Counted from the stretch's first letter, positions 1 to 8,221 are shown. The stretch: 40,483 bases of DNA from Tessaracoccus bendigoensis DSM 12906 (GCF_900141915.1 NZ_FQZG01000035.1:1-40483); one strand, 5' to 3'. The notes: generated by a model from the letters alone, not told the origin. Translations and numbers: made by a program.

Positions 1-180
1 TTCCCGTCGACTTTCGGTCCCCGGTCGGGGTCGGGTTCCTGCACAAAGTCTCGGTGTCTCAATCTCAAGAATCTGTGGCCAGGATTCTGCACCGTGTGCC
101 AGGTGGTCGTCACGCCTCGTTCGTTCCTCGCCAGGCGGCTCAACCGACGCACGGCCGGGCTCAACCTACGACAAGGTGGC
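1..180. other. Non-coding stretch downstream of the UbiB-like gene
   Basis: No convincing gene is seen here. The only structure noticed is three copies of GGCTCAA followed by a C/T-rich AC tail, starting near 137, 158 and 178, about 20-21 bases apart, the last touching the stop codon of the neighbouring minus-strand gene. No hairpin with a T-run was recognised. Confidence 0.4.
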
Positions 181-2175
181 TCAATCGACCGGACCGCGGC
201 CGAACACCATCGCCACAGCCCTCAAAGAGAGCATGAAGCCCGCGAACGCCAGCAGCGCGCCGAGGAACGAGAACCAACTGAGGCCCGGCATCAAGCTCGG
301 TCCACCGGGGGCAACGAACAGCAAGATGCCGCCCAGCACGGCCGACCCCGACAGCACCGCCACCACCAACTGCTGCACCAGGCCGCTCAGGTAGGACCGA
401 TCGTCGGGGTGCGCCACGGCCCGCACGTTGACGCTGAAGCTGCCCCGCTCCAACTGCTCGGTGATCTTGCCGATCTGACGGGGCAACGCATCGACCAGCG
501 GCAACAACCCGACCGCCCGGTTGACCAGTTCGTCCTTCAAACCGCTCACCCCACCATCGGCAAGCGACGACTTTCCCATCGTCCTGGCGGCTGCCACCAG
601 ATCCAGACCCGGGTCGATGAGTTTCAGGCTGCCTTCGAGCGCCCCTAGAGAACGCATGGCCGCCGCGAGCTGGGGTGGCACCGTGAAACCATGCCGGATG
701 ACGATGGCGAACAGGTCGGTGAACAGGTCCAGGCTGCCAGACCCGGAGCCGAAGCCGGAGCGGAAGCGGGTGATCAGGACCCCGATCTCACGCTGCAACG
801 CACGGTCCTCGAGATTGTCCGGCCTGTCCAGCAGGGCGATCATACAGTCGGTGGCGAGGACGGGGTTGTCGGCGTCGACCGCCCACAGCAGCAGCCCGAG
901 TGTCCGACGAGTGGGGGAATCGAGTCGGCCGACCGAGCCGAAATCCAGCAGGCCGACGCTGCCGTCGCGCCAGATCAGGATGTTGCCGGCGTGCAGGTCG
1001 GCGTGGAAGATGCCCTCGCCCACCATCTGTGCCAGCACCGCGTTCAACAGCCGGGATGACGAGGCCCTGCGCAACTCACCTGGCATCTCTGCGAGCAGTT
1101 CCGAGGCCTTTCCGACGGGGGTGCCGTCGAAGCGTTCCATGACGATCACCCGCCGTCCGGAGAGGTTCTCGTGGACCTCGGGGATCCGGATGCCGTGGCG
1201 CCCAAGCGACGCGCGCAGAGCCTCCATGTTGTCGATCTCCACGCGGTAGTCGAGTTCCTCTGCAAGGGATGCCCCGAAGCCCTCGACCAGTTCCCTCAGC
1301 CCGAGGGCCTTGGCCTGCGGGGAGTTGCGGTGCCACATGTCGGCCAGCCTGCCCAGGATCTCGACGTCCATCGTCATCTGTTCCTCGGCGCCCGGTCGCT
1401 GTACCTTGACCACGACCGATGACCCATCGGTCAGCGTCGCGGAGTGCACCTGCGCCACCGAGGCCGACGCCAGCGGCTCTTCGTCGATGTGAAGGAAGAG
1501 TTCGTCAAGGGGCTTGTCGAGATCGGCTTCCAGGGCGGTGCGCATGGTGCGCCAAGGCAGCGGGGAGGCGTGGTTCTGTAGCTTGCTGAGCTCTCGGATG
1601 TAGACCGGCGGCAACAGGTCCGCGCGGGTCGAGAGCATCTGGCCGAGCTTCACGAAGGTCACGCCAGCCTCTTCGAGGGCCAGCCTCAGGTTCTCCGCCA
1701 TCGAGCGGTCATTCCTGCGCTTGTGGTCGAGCAGGCCACGCAACTGTGCCCCGAGGCCGTATTTCGTGGCGATCGCGAGGATGGCGGAGTAGCGCCTACC
1801 CCGGCGGTACCGATGCCCCCAACCGAACAGAAGTTGCCGCAACGGCGGCAGGCTGCCGGTCGGTACGACCATCTCGAGACCGACGAGGATGGCTGAAGCG
1901 ATCGCGAAGGACCACAGCACCACGAGCCCGAGGTAGGCCCAGGCGCCGGGGGTCGTCACCTGTTGTTGGGTGATGACACCGTCGGTGACCATGCGCTGCA
2001 GCAACGCCATGAGGCCGAAGATGGTGAACATGCCGACCAAGAAGGTGCGGGGCCAGCCGACGCGCACGCCCAGCACCCGCCGCAAGGTTCCGGCGATGAG
2101 CCAGGTCTGGAGGAACAGGAACCCGACCGAAAGCAGGAAGCTCAGCAGGCCACCCAGCACATCCAATACGAACAT
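181..2175 (-). CDS. ABC1/UbiB-family atypical protein kinase-like membrane protein
   Basis: A 664-residue ABC1/AarF/UbiB-family protein. Seen directly: the family-defining KxGQ motif (KLGQ, about residues 176-179), an alanine-rich nucleotide loop (ASASVAQVH, about 236-244) replacing the usual glycine loop, a candidate ATP-contacting lysine in VVVKVQRP (K257), the catalytic-loop HADLHAGN (about 391-398) and DFG (about 411-413). Several hydrophobic segments precede the kinase fold (about residues 8-28, 45-62, 78-100) and two more lie at the C-terminus (about 610-655), so it is membrane anchored at both ends. The family supports quinone or lipid metabolism in many organisms; the substrate here is unknown, and a ubiquinone role is not expected in an actinobacterium, which normally makes menaquinone. 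The ATG at 2175 is used because the hydrophobic N-terminus begins there. Confidence 0.9.
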   Translation of the reverse strand: MFVLDVLGGLLSFLLSVGFLFLQTWLIAGTLRRVLGVRVGWPRTFLVGMFTIFGLMALLQRMVTDGVITQQQVTTPGAWAYLGLVVLWSFAIASAILVGLEMVVPTGSLPPLRQLLFGWGHRYRRGRRYSAILAIATKYGLGAQLRGLLDHKRRNDRSMAENLRLALEEAGVTFVKLGQMLSTRADLLPPVYIRELSKLQNHASPLPWRTMRTALEADLDKPLDELFLHIDEEPLASASVAQVHSATLTDGSSVVVKVQRPGAEEQMTMDVEILGRLADMWHRNSPQAKALGLRELVEGFGASLAEELDYRVEIDNMEALRASLGRHGIRIPEVHENLSGRRVIVMERFDGTPVGKASELLAEMPGELRRASSSRLLNAVLAQMVGEGIFHADLHAGNILIWRDGSVGLLDFGSVGRLDSPTRRTLGLLLWAVDADNPVLATDCMIALLDRPDNLEDRALQREIGVLITRFRSGFGSGSGSLDLFTDLFAIVIRHGFTVPPQLAAAMRSLGALEGSLKLIDPGLDLVAAARTMGKSSLADGGVSGLKDELVNRAVGLLPLVDALPRQIGKITEQLERGSFSVNVRAVAHPDDRSYLSGLVQQLVVAVLSGSAVLGGILLFVAPGGPSLMPGLSWFSFLGALLAFAGFMLSLRAVAMVFGRGPVD

Positions 2176-2218
2176 GGCTCGACACTACTGGCCCGCGGGT
2201 CTGCCGGAGCCGTAGCCG

Positions 2219-2770
2219 TCAGCCCAATGCGACGATGGCGCGCTTCCCGTCGGCCCATTCGGCCACGATCGCGGGCCCCTGGGGGTCGACCGGGCCAGTT
2301 GCGAGACGCCGGATGATGACGAGGTCGGCTGGCTTCACCAGGCTCGGCTGCTCGGCCGTGACGACGACCGGGGGAGTGCGCACTTCGACGAGTTGCTCGG
2401 CCTCGTCGAAAATGTTGAGCACCGCTTGCTCCTGTTCTCCTGAAAGGGCACGCAGGAAGCAGTCGACGGCGACGGGGTCGTGGGTCGCGTCGTAGACCCA
2501 GCGCTGCCCCAGCACCGAGTGGTGGAGCGTCGCGATCAGATGCTCCTCGGCACCTTCGAGCGGGGCATCGCGGTAGGTCACCGGAATGTGGAATGCCTCC
2601 CCGCCCCTGATCGCGATCAGCCCCTCGACACCTACCTTGCCGTCGGGATCGTCGTAGCGGTACCCGCCGATGAGGTCGATCGGGCCGCTGCCCCACCCAA
2701 GGAGGTCGAGGTAGGACGTGACCAGTTGGAGCTTCGTGGGGTCGAGAGTCGCCCGGTGCAGGATCGCCAT
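2219..2770 (-). CDS. Maltokinase N-terminal cap-like domain protein
   Basis: A 183-residue protein resembling the stand-alone form of the maltokinase N-terminal cap domain found in actinobacteria. Family-like features include the N-terminal MAILHRATLDPTK start, the GGYRYDDPDGKVGVE stretch (about residues 35-49) and the WVYDATHDPVAV segment (about 91-102). There is no kinase domain, so it is not a maltokinase itself; the stand-alone proteins are of unknown function. It is transcribed away from der, with about 60 bases between the two start codons, so they share a short divergent promoter region. The assignment rests on sequence resemblance only. Confidence 0.7.
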   Translation of the reverse strand: MAILHRATLDPTKLQLVTSYLDLLGWGSGPIDLIGGYRYDDPDGKVGVEGLIAIRGGEAFHIPVTYRDAPLEGAEEHLIATLHHSVLGQRWVYDATHDPVAVDCFLRALSGEQEQAVLNIFDEAEQLVEVRTPPVVVTAEQPSLVKPADLVIIRRLATGPVDPQGPAIVAEWADGKRAIVALG

Positions 2771-2831
2771 ACCGCGATCCTAGGTCCCTACCGATAGCAT
2801 GAGTTGTCCGTCCCAGCCTGAGGAGCAAGCA

Positions 2832-4163
2832 GTGACAGAGACAGTCAAGCCGATCGTCGCCGTCGTCGGCCGACCCAACGTCGGCAAGTCGACCCTGGTC
2901 AACCGCATCCTCGGACGTCGCGAAGCCGTCGTGCGGGACACCCCTGGGGTGACGCGCGACCGTGTCAGCTACGACGCCAACTGGAACGGACGCGAGTTCG
3001 TGCTGGTCGACACGGGCGGCTGGATCTCCGATGCGAAGGGCATGGCCGCGCAGATCGCCGAACAGGCTGAGATGGCGATCGCCACCGCAGACGCTGTCCT
3101 CTTCGTGGTCGACGCCACCGTGGGCACCCTTGACGAGGACGAGGCCGTCGTCCGGGTGTTGCGCCGCTCGAAGAAGCCGGTGGTGCTGGCCGCCAACAAG
3201 GTCGACGACCAACGCCACGAGGCGATGGCGGCCACCATGTGGAACCTCGGGCTCGGCGAACCGCACCCCGTCTCCGGGATGCACGGGCGTGGCTCCGGCG
3301 ACCTGCTCGACGCGCTCTTGGACGCCCTGCCCGAAGCTCCACGGGAGTCCGAGGATGAGGACGAAGGCCCGCTGCGCGTCGCGATCGTCGGCAAGCCCAA
3401 CGTCGGCAAGTCGTCGCTGCTGAACAAGCTCGCGGCCCAGCAGCGCGTCGTGGTCTCCGACATCTCCGGCACCACCGTCGACCCGGTCGACGAGATCGTC
3501 GAGGTCGGCGGACAGGTTTACCGGCTGATCGATACAGCGGGAATTCGCCGTCGAGTCAAGGAGGCCAGCGGGCACGAGTATTACGCCAGCCTGCGCACCC
3601 AGGCGGCGATCGAACGCTCTGAAGTGTGCATCATGGTGGTCGACGCCTCTGAGCCGATCACCGACCAGGATCTCCGCATCCTGGGCTCGATCGAAGAGTC
3701 GGGCCGGGCCCTGGTGATCGCGTTCAACAAGTGGGACCTCACGGACGAGGAGCGGCGCCGCTACCTCGACCGCGAGATCGAGCGTGACCTCATCGCGTGG
3801 AAGTGGGCCCCCACCGTCAACATTTCGGCGTTGACCGGCCGCAACGTCGACAAGCTGAGCAAGGCCATCGAGACGGCTCGCGTCGGCTGGGAGACGCGTG
3901 TGTCGACCGGCAAACTCAACGCCTTCCTCGGTCGCCTGGCCGCGGCGCACCCGCATCCCCTTCGGGGCGGCAAACAGCCTCGCATCCTGTTCGGGACGCA
4001 GGCCCACAACTGCCCGCCGACCTTCGCGCTGTTCACCAGTGGGCAGATGGACGATCCGTACAAGCGGTTCATCGAGCGACGTCTGCGTGAGGACTTCGGC
4101 TTCGAAGGATCCCCGGTGCGGGTCGAGATCCGGCCGAGGGCGAAGCGCTCGGAGCGTTCCTGA
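2832..4163 (+). CDS. der: Ribosome-assembly GTPase Der (EngA)
   Basis: Der is a double-GTPase that acts in maturation of the large ribosomal subunit. Two complete G domains are visible: GRPNVGKST with [14 protein letters not shown] and NKVD in the first, and GKPNVGKSS with [14 protein letters not shown] and NKWD in the second. These are followed by the C-terminal KH-like domain, which contains [14 protein letters not shown] and ends in a basic tail. At about 443 residues it is the usual family length. The GTG at 2832 is preferred because GAGGAG lies five to eight bases upstream; an in-frame ATG at 2799 would add 11 residues without a good ribosome site. It appears monocistronic. Confidence 0.96.
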   Translation: MTETVKPIVAVVGRPNVGKSTLVNRILGRREAVVRDTPGVTRDRVSYDANWNGREFVLVDTGGWISDAKGMAAQIAEQAEMAIATADAVLFVVDATVGTLDEDEAVVRVLRRSKKPVVLAANKVDDQRHEAMAATMWNLGLGEPHPVSGMHGRGSGDLLDALLDALPEAPRESEDEDEGPLRVAIVGKPNVGKSSLLNKLAAQQRVVVSDISGTTVDPVDEIVEVGGQVYRLIDTAGIRRRVKEASGHEYYASLRTQAAIERSEVCIMVVDASEPITDQDLRILGSIEESGRALVIAFNKWDLTDEERRRYLDREIERDLIAWKWAPTVNISALTGRNVDKLSKAIETARVGWETRVSTGKLNAFLGRLAAAHPHPLRGGKQPRILFGTQAHNCPPTFALFTSGQMDDPYKRFIERRLREDFGFEGSPVRVEIRPRAKRSERS

Positions 4164-4204
4164 CCCTTGGGTGTGGTGGCACCAGGTCTTGGAAGGCTGG
4201 ACGT

Positions 4205-4244
4205 GAGCCCCGCTGGCGTCCGAAGACGTCAGCCCGGGGGGCTC
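4205..4244. terminator. Hairpin between convergent genes
   Basis: A strong imperfect stem (GAGCCCCGCTGGCGTC / GACGTCAGCC...GGGGCTC) closes on a CGAA loop between the ends of der and the convergent DHFR-like gene, overlapping the last codons of the latter. There is no clear T-run, so termination is inferred from position and strength. Confidence 0.5.
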
Positions 4245-4792
4245 TGTAGCACCGTCGGCCGGTAGTCCAGGATCTGGATCCGGCCGTCAAGGGTGCGTGA
4301 CTCCAACAGTTCGAGGGCGACGTCGGGGAACCCGTCGTAGATCCGGTCGCTCCCTGTCGCCCCGGTGATCACCGGGAAGATGCCGACGCGGAAGCGGCCG
4401 ACGAGGCCCTCTGCCAGCAGCGACCGGCACAGAGTGAGGCTTCCCAGGGTGCGCAGGTTGACGCCCGACTCCAGGAGGTCTTGGACCGCGATCATCGGTT
4501 CCTTGTCGATCAGGAGGGTGTTGGGCCAGTCGAAGGGCTCAAGCAGGGTGCTCGACACGACGTATTTCTGCATGCCCGCCAACGCTTCGGTGCCGGGCTC
4601 TCCCGCTGCTGCCAACTCGAACATCATCCGGTAGGTGTTGGCGCCCATCAGGAGGGGCCAGTGGTGTTCCGGCTGTGATTCGAGCCAAGCGAGGTATTCG
4701 GGCCCCTCCCGCCCCCAGAGCCCGGGCCAGCCGGTGGCGGCGCCATACCCGTCGAGGGAGGTGATGAAATCGACAAGCAGAGTTCCGTCCAT
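4229..4792 (-). CDS. Dihydrofolate reductase-like (RibD C-terminal) family protein
   Basis: A 187-residue protein of the RibD C-terminal/DHFR-like fold. Seen: the N-terminal strand and loop with FITSLDGYGA (about residues 9-18), the LLMGANTYR nucleotide-binding segment (about 47-55), YVVSSTL after it, and the LRTLGSLTLCRSLLAEGLV helix that follows the second glycine loop (about 113-131), then a P-x-x-x-G-x-G-like segment FPVITGATG. These proteins are probable NADPH-dependent reductases; the actual substrate cannot be read from sequence, and it should not be called folA. It converges on der. Confidence 0.8.
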   Translation of the reverse strand: MDGTLLVDFITSLDGYGAATGWPGLWGREGPEYLAWLESQPEHHWPLLMGANTYRMMFELAAAGEPGTEALAGMQKYVVSSTLLEPFDWPNTLLIDKEPMIAVQDLLESGVNLRTLGSLTLCRSLLAEGLVGRFRVGIFPVITGATGSDRIYDGFPDVALELLESRTLDGRIQILDYRPTVLQSPPG

Positions 4793-4902
4793 CCCTCGAC
4801 GTTACTCTGAGTAGTTCAGACAAACCAGACCTGTGTCGCTCCCATGACATGAGGCTGAACTGGCGATAGGTTGGCGGCTGAACCGGGCGAGGGAGGGTGG
4901 CG

Positions 4903-5544
4903 GTGCACGGACACGAGGAGACGCAGGCCCCGAAGGAGTACTGGGAAGGCCGCTACGGGGGCGAACAGGTCTGGTCGGGGGAGGTCAACGATGTCCTGGC
5001 AGACATCGCGGCGACCCTCACACCCGGCGACGCCCTCGACCTCGGCTGCGGCGAAGGAGCCGACGTGATCTGGCTGGCGGAGCGCGGGTGGCGCTGCGTC
5101 GGCGTCGACATCTCCGAGGCGGCGCTGGCCCGGGCTAGGCAGGCGGCCGCCGGTCGGGGCATCGGGGGATACCGCGTGGGATTCGTGGCACACGACCTGG
5201 CCGACTTCGAGCCGTCGGCCACGTTCGACCTGGTCACGGCCAGTTTCCTGCATTCCAGGGTCGAGTTGCCGAGGCGCGAAATCCTGCGGCGCGCAGTCGG
5301 CTGGGTGAACCCGGCTGGCTCGCTGCTGATGACGGCGCACGCGGCACCGCCGCCGTGGGCCGACGAGGCCCGAAAGCGGGCGTTCCTGCCCGTCGATCCG
5401 GAAGGGGAGATCGCCGGCCTGGACCTGCCGCATGGTGCGTGGGAGACGAGGCTCGCGGAGATCCGCCTGCGCAAGGCGGTCGGTCCCGATGGGGTGGAAG
5501 GCGAGTTGGAGGACTCGGTGGTGCTGCTGCGTCGACTTGTTTGA
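4903..5544 (+). CDS. Class I SAM-dependent methyltransferase
   Basis: A methyltransferase of about 213 residues. It opens with KEYWEGRYGG, as in thiopurine/tellurite-resistance type methyltransferases, then has motif I LDLGCGEGAD (about residues 46-55 counted from the start used here), the acidic residue GVDIS at the end of beta-2, and HDLADF followed by FDLVTASFLHS as the post-motif strands. The substrate is unknown. GTG at 4903 is chosen because GGGAGGG ends five bases upstream; a GTG at 4897 would directly abut that site. The gene is followed 76 bases later by tRNA-Pro. Confidence 0.85.
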   Translation: MHGHEETQAPKEYWEGRYGGEQVWSGEVNDVLADIAATLTPGDALDLGCGEGADVIWLAERGWRCVGVDISEAALARARQAAAGRGIGGYRVGFVAHDLADFEPSATFDLVTASFLHSRVELPRREILRRAVGWVNPAGSLLMTAHAAPPPWADEARKRAFLPVDPEGEIAGLDLPHGAWETRLAEIRLRKAVGPDGVEGELEDSVVLLRRLV

Positions 5545-5562
5545 GCCAGGGGAGCCCACCGG

Positions 5563-5591
5563 TTGGACCGCGGGGTCGATCATCGGCTAGA
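5563..5591 (+). promoter_or_regulatory. Candidate promoter for tRNA-Pro
   Basis: TTGGAC (5563-5568) and GCTAGA (5586-5591) are separated by 17 bases and lie about 30 bases before the tRNA. Match quality is moderate and no other evidence is available. Confidence 0.35.
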
Positions 5592-5600
5592 GTTCCTTGG

Positions 5601-5618
5601 CGGGTCGGAAACGACCCG
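5601..5618 (+). promoter_or_regulatory. Leader hairpin with GAAA tetraloop 5' of tRNA-Pro
   Basis: A perfect 7-bp stem, CGGGTCG / CGACCCG, closes on a GAAA tetraloop two bases before the first tRNA nucleotide. It would sit in the 5' leader removed by RNase P. Function is inferred. Confidence 0.45.
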
Positions 5619-5620
5619 GG

Positions 5621-5694
<74 letters not shown>

Positions 5695-5722
5695 CAAGTG
5701 AAACACCTTGTCACAGAGGTTT

Positions 5723-5762
5723 TGCATCCTTCAGGGGGGCTAATGCATCCCCCATGCATCCT
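5723..5762 (+). promoter_or_regulatory. Candidate integrase arm-type sites, left end
   Basis: TGCATCCT occurs at 5723-5730 and 5755-5762, and TGCATCCC at 5744-5751. The same octamer occurs twice at the integrase end of the element, so these are likely arm-type binding sites. This is inferred from repetition at both ends. Confidence 0.5.
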
Positions 5763-5948
5763 AAGGTCGGCATCTACGAGGTGCCCTCGATCTGCAAGCG
5801 AGCATGGGTGTCAACCCTCGCGCCTGCGCCGCTCCTCCGGGGCGATGATGAAACGGGATGGGCCTTCCACTTCAAGGCTCGGCATTGCAAGGTGTGCAGG
5901 GCGATGCTGGTTGCTTATCACCGGCGCATGGGCCGGGAAGTCGACTGA
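5754..5948 (+). CDS. Possible small protein at the left end of the element
   Basis: An open frame of 64 codons starting at ATG 5754. Its C-terminal half (WAFHFKARHCKVCRAM) contains a CxxC and several basic residues and looks more protein-like than random. There is no ribosome-binding site and the start overlaps the candidate integrase sites, so it may not be translated. It accounts for most of the otherwise gene-free interval 5696-6032. Confidence 0.25.
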   Translation: MHPKVGIYEVPSICKRAWVSTLAPAPLLRGDDETGWAFHFKARHCKVCRAMLVAYHRRMGREVD

Positions 5949-6032
5949 TCCCGAAATTACAAAGTAACAATTATCACAGGGGTATAGGGCAGGCCGGGTT
6001 GTTACGTCGGGCTGCCCGGCGGGGGAGTCGCG

Positions 6033-6659
6033 TTACCGGCTGAGCACCTGGCGCACGGTCGAGGCGTGCCACGTCTTGCCCGTGGCGGTGGGCGTGCCGT
6101 CGTCGTTGAGAGCGCGCGCGATGCCTGCCAGCGTGCCGCCACTGGCCTTCATCGAGCGGATGCGCTCGACGGTCGAGGGGTCGAGCTTGGAGGGGCGGCC
6201 CATGTGCTTGCCCGTGGTGGCCTTGATCTTGGCCATGCCCTCGCGGGTGCGCTCGCCAATGCGCTTGCGCTCCATCTCGGCGAACGTGCACGTAACCTGC
6301 GCCATCGCTGCGCCGGTAATCGTGGTGGTGTCGACGCCTAGATCGAGGCAGACAAGCGCCCAGCCCTGCCGGGTCGAGGTTTCCAGCAGCCCGGCAAAGT
6401 CGACCACGGAGCGGCTCAGGCGGTCGAGCTTGGAGACGGCGAGCACCTGGGCGCGGCCGGCCTTGAGCTCGGCGAGAGCAGCCTGCAGCACGGGGCGGCT
6501 CATGTTCTTGGCGCTTGCGGCTTCCTCGCGGTAGATCGTGAGGTTCCATCCCTTGGCGCGGGCCTCGGCATTGAGTGCAGCAATCTGCACCTCGGGGCCA
6601 ATGTCCTGCTTCGACGTCGAAACTCGGACGTACCCGATCACGTTCTTGGTGCTGCTCAT
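6033..6659 (-). CDS. Serine recombinase (resolvase/invertase family)
   Basis: A 208-residue small serine recombinase. The N-terminal domain has IGYVRVSTSKQ with the nucleophilic serine, a VSKLDRLSRS segment carrying the catalytic arginines, and the long E-helix region AEMERKRIGERTREGMAK. The C-terminal helix-turn-helix follows GRPSKLDP and includes GGTLAGIARAL. Such enzymes cut DNA through a serine phosphodiester and act as resolvases or invertases. ATG 6659 is preferred; an in-frame start at 6674 would add five residues. It lies just downstream of a perfect TATAAT box. Since a tyrosine integrase already serves the att sites, this enzyme is likely a resolvase for element multimers or an inverter, or a passenger. 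Confidence 0.9.
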   Translation of the reverse strand: MSSTKNVIGYVRVSTSKQDIGPEVQIAALNAEARAKGWNLTIYREEAASAKNMSRPVLQAALAELKAGRAQVLAVSKLDRLSRSVVDFAGLLETSTRQGWALVCLDLGVDTTTITGAAMAQVTCTFAEMERKRIGERTREGMAKIKATTGKHMGRPSKLDPSTVERIRSMKASGGTLAGIARALNDDGTPTATGKTWHASTVRQVLSR

Positions 6660-6685
6660 GATCCCATCATACACAAAGGGTTCCC

Positions 6686-6691
6686 ATTATA
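6686..6691 (-). promoter_or_regulatory. Candidate -10 box of the serine recombinase gene
   Basis: On the minus strand a perfect TATAAT sits about 27 bases before ATG 6659, giving a short leader. No good -35 hexamer is visible at 17 bases. Confidence 0.4.
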
Positions 6692-6705
6692 TAAGCACTG
6701 GGCAA

Positions 6706-6737
6706 GGAAACGGCCCGCCGGGTGATCCAGCGGGCCG
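6706..6737 (-). terminator. Rho-independent-like terminator of the element operon
   Basis: CGGCCCGC (6711-6718) pairs perfectly with GCGGGCCG (6730-6737). Read on the minus strand the hairpin is followed by TTTCC, which fits the end of the long minus-strand operon that finishes at 6791. Confidence 0.6.
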
Positions 6738-6750
6738 CTCCGAGTGTTCT

Positions 6751-6795
6751 TCGTCCATGGGGTCAGAGCGGGGCGCTTTCGTCCATGGGGTCAGA
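6751..6795. repeat. 17-bp direct repeat beside the operon end
   Basis: TCGTCCATGGGGTCAGA occurs at 6751-6767 and again at 6779-6795. The second copy overlaps the stop codon and last codon of the terminase-like gene, so the first copy may be a duplicated gene end. Confidence 0.7.
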
Positions 6796-7360
6796 TGAGC
6801 CCTTCCTCCATGAGAGCTCGGCGCATGGCCTCCGGGAACCGCGCCTCTTGCTGCGGAGTGAGCTCCAGCAGCGTCATGGCGTGCTCGACCACCTTGGCCA
6901 ACGTCTCGGCCACCTCCTTGCTTGGCCGCTCGGCCTCAAGGCGTAACGCTTCAGAGTCAAGTCCGCGTGACCACATCTTGTCGGCGATGGCTGCAACGTC
7001 TCGCATGGCTTGGACGTAGACGGATACGACGGCCTTCACTGACTCGGTGCCGAGTTGGTTGAAGCTCTCCCAGTCGGAGAGTTCGTTGAGCTTGGCGCGG
7101 GCCAACTCCTTGAAGGCGCGAGCCTCCCCGGCGAGGTCGGCGAGCAGCAGTGCAGGGTTCGTTACCGGGTCCCATCCCATCTGCTGCAGGTCGCCCTGCA
7201 GGCGTGCTCTCAGCACGCGCTCAGCAGCCTTGGCGCGGGCAGCCTTGGACGCTCCGCCATGGTTGCGGCAGCGAGTGCCTCCCCGGATCGGGGGTTTCTT
7301 GCACTCGCCGCCGTTGCGCGTCTTTGCTCCGCAGCGCACGAAGTCGAGTTCACTAGCCAT
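6791..7360 (-). CDS. Phage small-terminase-like protein with Cys/HGG motif
   Basis: A 189-residue protein whose N-terminus (about residues 10-36) has CGAKTRNGGECKKPPI followed by RCRNHGG, the Cys-rich HGG signature seen at the start of many actinophage small terminase subunits and related packaging-associated proteins. The rest is predicted to be largely helical and charged (for example EARAFKELARAKLNELSDWE), consistent with an oligomerising or DNA-binding role. It is the last gene of the operon and overlaps the preceding gene by eight bases. No large terminase subunit is present in the element, so if this is a terminase small subunit it would have to work with a partner from another phage. 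The family call is by motif only. Confidence 0.6.
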   Translation of the reverse strand: MASELDFVRCGAKTRNGGECKKPPIRGGTRCRNHGGASKAARAKAAERVLRARLQGDLQQMGWDPVTNPALLLADLAGEARAFKELARAKLNELSDWESFNQLGTESVKAVVSVYVQAMRDVAAIADKMWSRGLDSEALRLEAERPSKEVAETLAKVVEHAMTLLELTPQQEARFPEAMRRALMEEGLI

Positions 7361-7610
7361 TGGGAAGCTCTGGGAACTCGCCCCGCAGACCGGCGACGTA
7401 GGCCAGCAGTCGAGCGCGCAGAGGATCGTCCTGGTCCTCGGGCAGCGCCGCGAGGATGCCCTCGATCATGCCAGCCATCTCCTGGCGCTGGCTCTCGGTC
7501 ATCTTGCGCGGCTTGCTCGGCTGGCTCATGCCGTCAAGGCTACGGGTCACATTGTCAGCGAGCATGTCGAGCGAGCGCTCAAACTCTGGTCCCCACATCA
7601 TGCGTCCCAT
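7353..7610 (-). CDS. Small hypothetical protein of the element operon
   Basis: An 85-residue acidic, helix-rich protein that is not recognised. Its coding status is supported by position: its start lies 13 bases inside the preceding gene and its end overlaps the terminase-like gene by eight bases. The region MTESQRQEMAGMIEGILAAL (about residues 37-56) suggests an amphipathic helix. It may be an accessory of the downstream protein. Confidence 0.6.
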   Translation of the reverse strand: MGRMMWGPEFERSLDMLADNVTRSLDGMSQPSKPRKMTESQRQEMAGMIEGILAALPEDQDDPLRARLLAYVAGLRGEFPELPNG

Positions 7611-8221
7611 CCAATCTGAGTGCCGCCCAACACGAACTCGGGCTTGCGCGGCAAATTGAATGCGCGGGCCACTTCCATGCCTTCCCAGCTCACGACGTCA
7701 GGGCTTTCCAGTGCGGCGAGCTGCTGATAAGCCTCGGCCTTGTCGGGATGATCGTCGAGCCAGCTCTTGGCGGCGAGCAAGTCCTCGGGCCGGCCGGCCT
7801 GCTCGGCGACGACGAACACCGCGTGCTGCTGCAGAATGTCGCCCGTGCGCTTGGCCGTTGCCATGAGCGCTGCCAGCCTCCCCGTATCCTCCTGGGCCGC
7901 TGCCCGCTCGGCGCGGTCGAGGGCGTCGCGGTAGGTGCCGAACAGGGAGCCGTTGACGGCCGGCGGCGAGTAGATGCTGCGGCTCAGTCGCTCCATCTCG
8001 CCCTGCGATGCGGCGCGGTGCTGCTGCTCAAGGTGGCGCAGCGTGGCCTCGGCCTCGCTCCATGCCTTGTCGACGGCCTCGCGCTTGCCGTCTGCCGAGA
8101 GCAGGGAGTCGTCTCTCACCGTGGCGGCGAGTTCCTCAAGGCTCTGCCGCGTGGCGAGTGCCTGCGTGATGTAGTTGTTGGTCATGGTGGAACCTCCGTT
8201 GTTGTGGGTGTTGGTGGTCAT
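7598..8221 (-). CDS. Hypothetical helical protein of the element operon
   Basis: A 207-residue protein, not recognised. Residues from about 20 to 120 are strongly helical and charged (ADGKREAVDKAWSEAEATLR), suggestive of coiled-coil assembly; such profiles occur in phage head-associated or scaffold proteins, but no family could be named. Two in-frame starts each have a strong Shine-Dalgarno site: ATG 8221 behind AGGAGG and ATG 8185 behind GGAGG, separated by a 12-codon Asn/Thr-rich stretch. The first overlaps the stop of the WhiB-like gene by four bases. Confidence 0.6.
   Translation of the reverse strand: MTTNTHNNGGSTMTNNYITQALATRQSLEELAATVRDDSLLSADGKREAVDKAWSEAEATLRHLEQQHRAASQGEMERLSRSIYSPPAVNGSLFGTYRDALDRAERAAAQEDTGRLAALMATAKRTGDILQQHAVFVVAEQAGRPEDLLAAKSWLDDHPDKAEAYQQLAALESPDVVSWEGMEVARAFNLPRKPEFVLGGTQIGWDA

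Noticed and set aside
2142-4007. Long minus-strand frame opposite der
   Set aside because: It is antisense to the conserved GTPase and shows no protein-like features.
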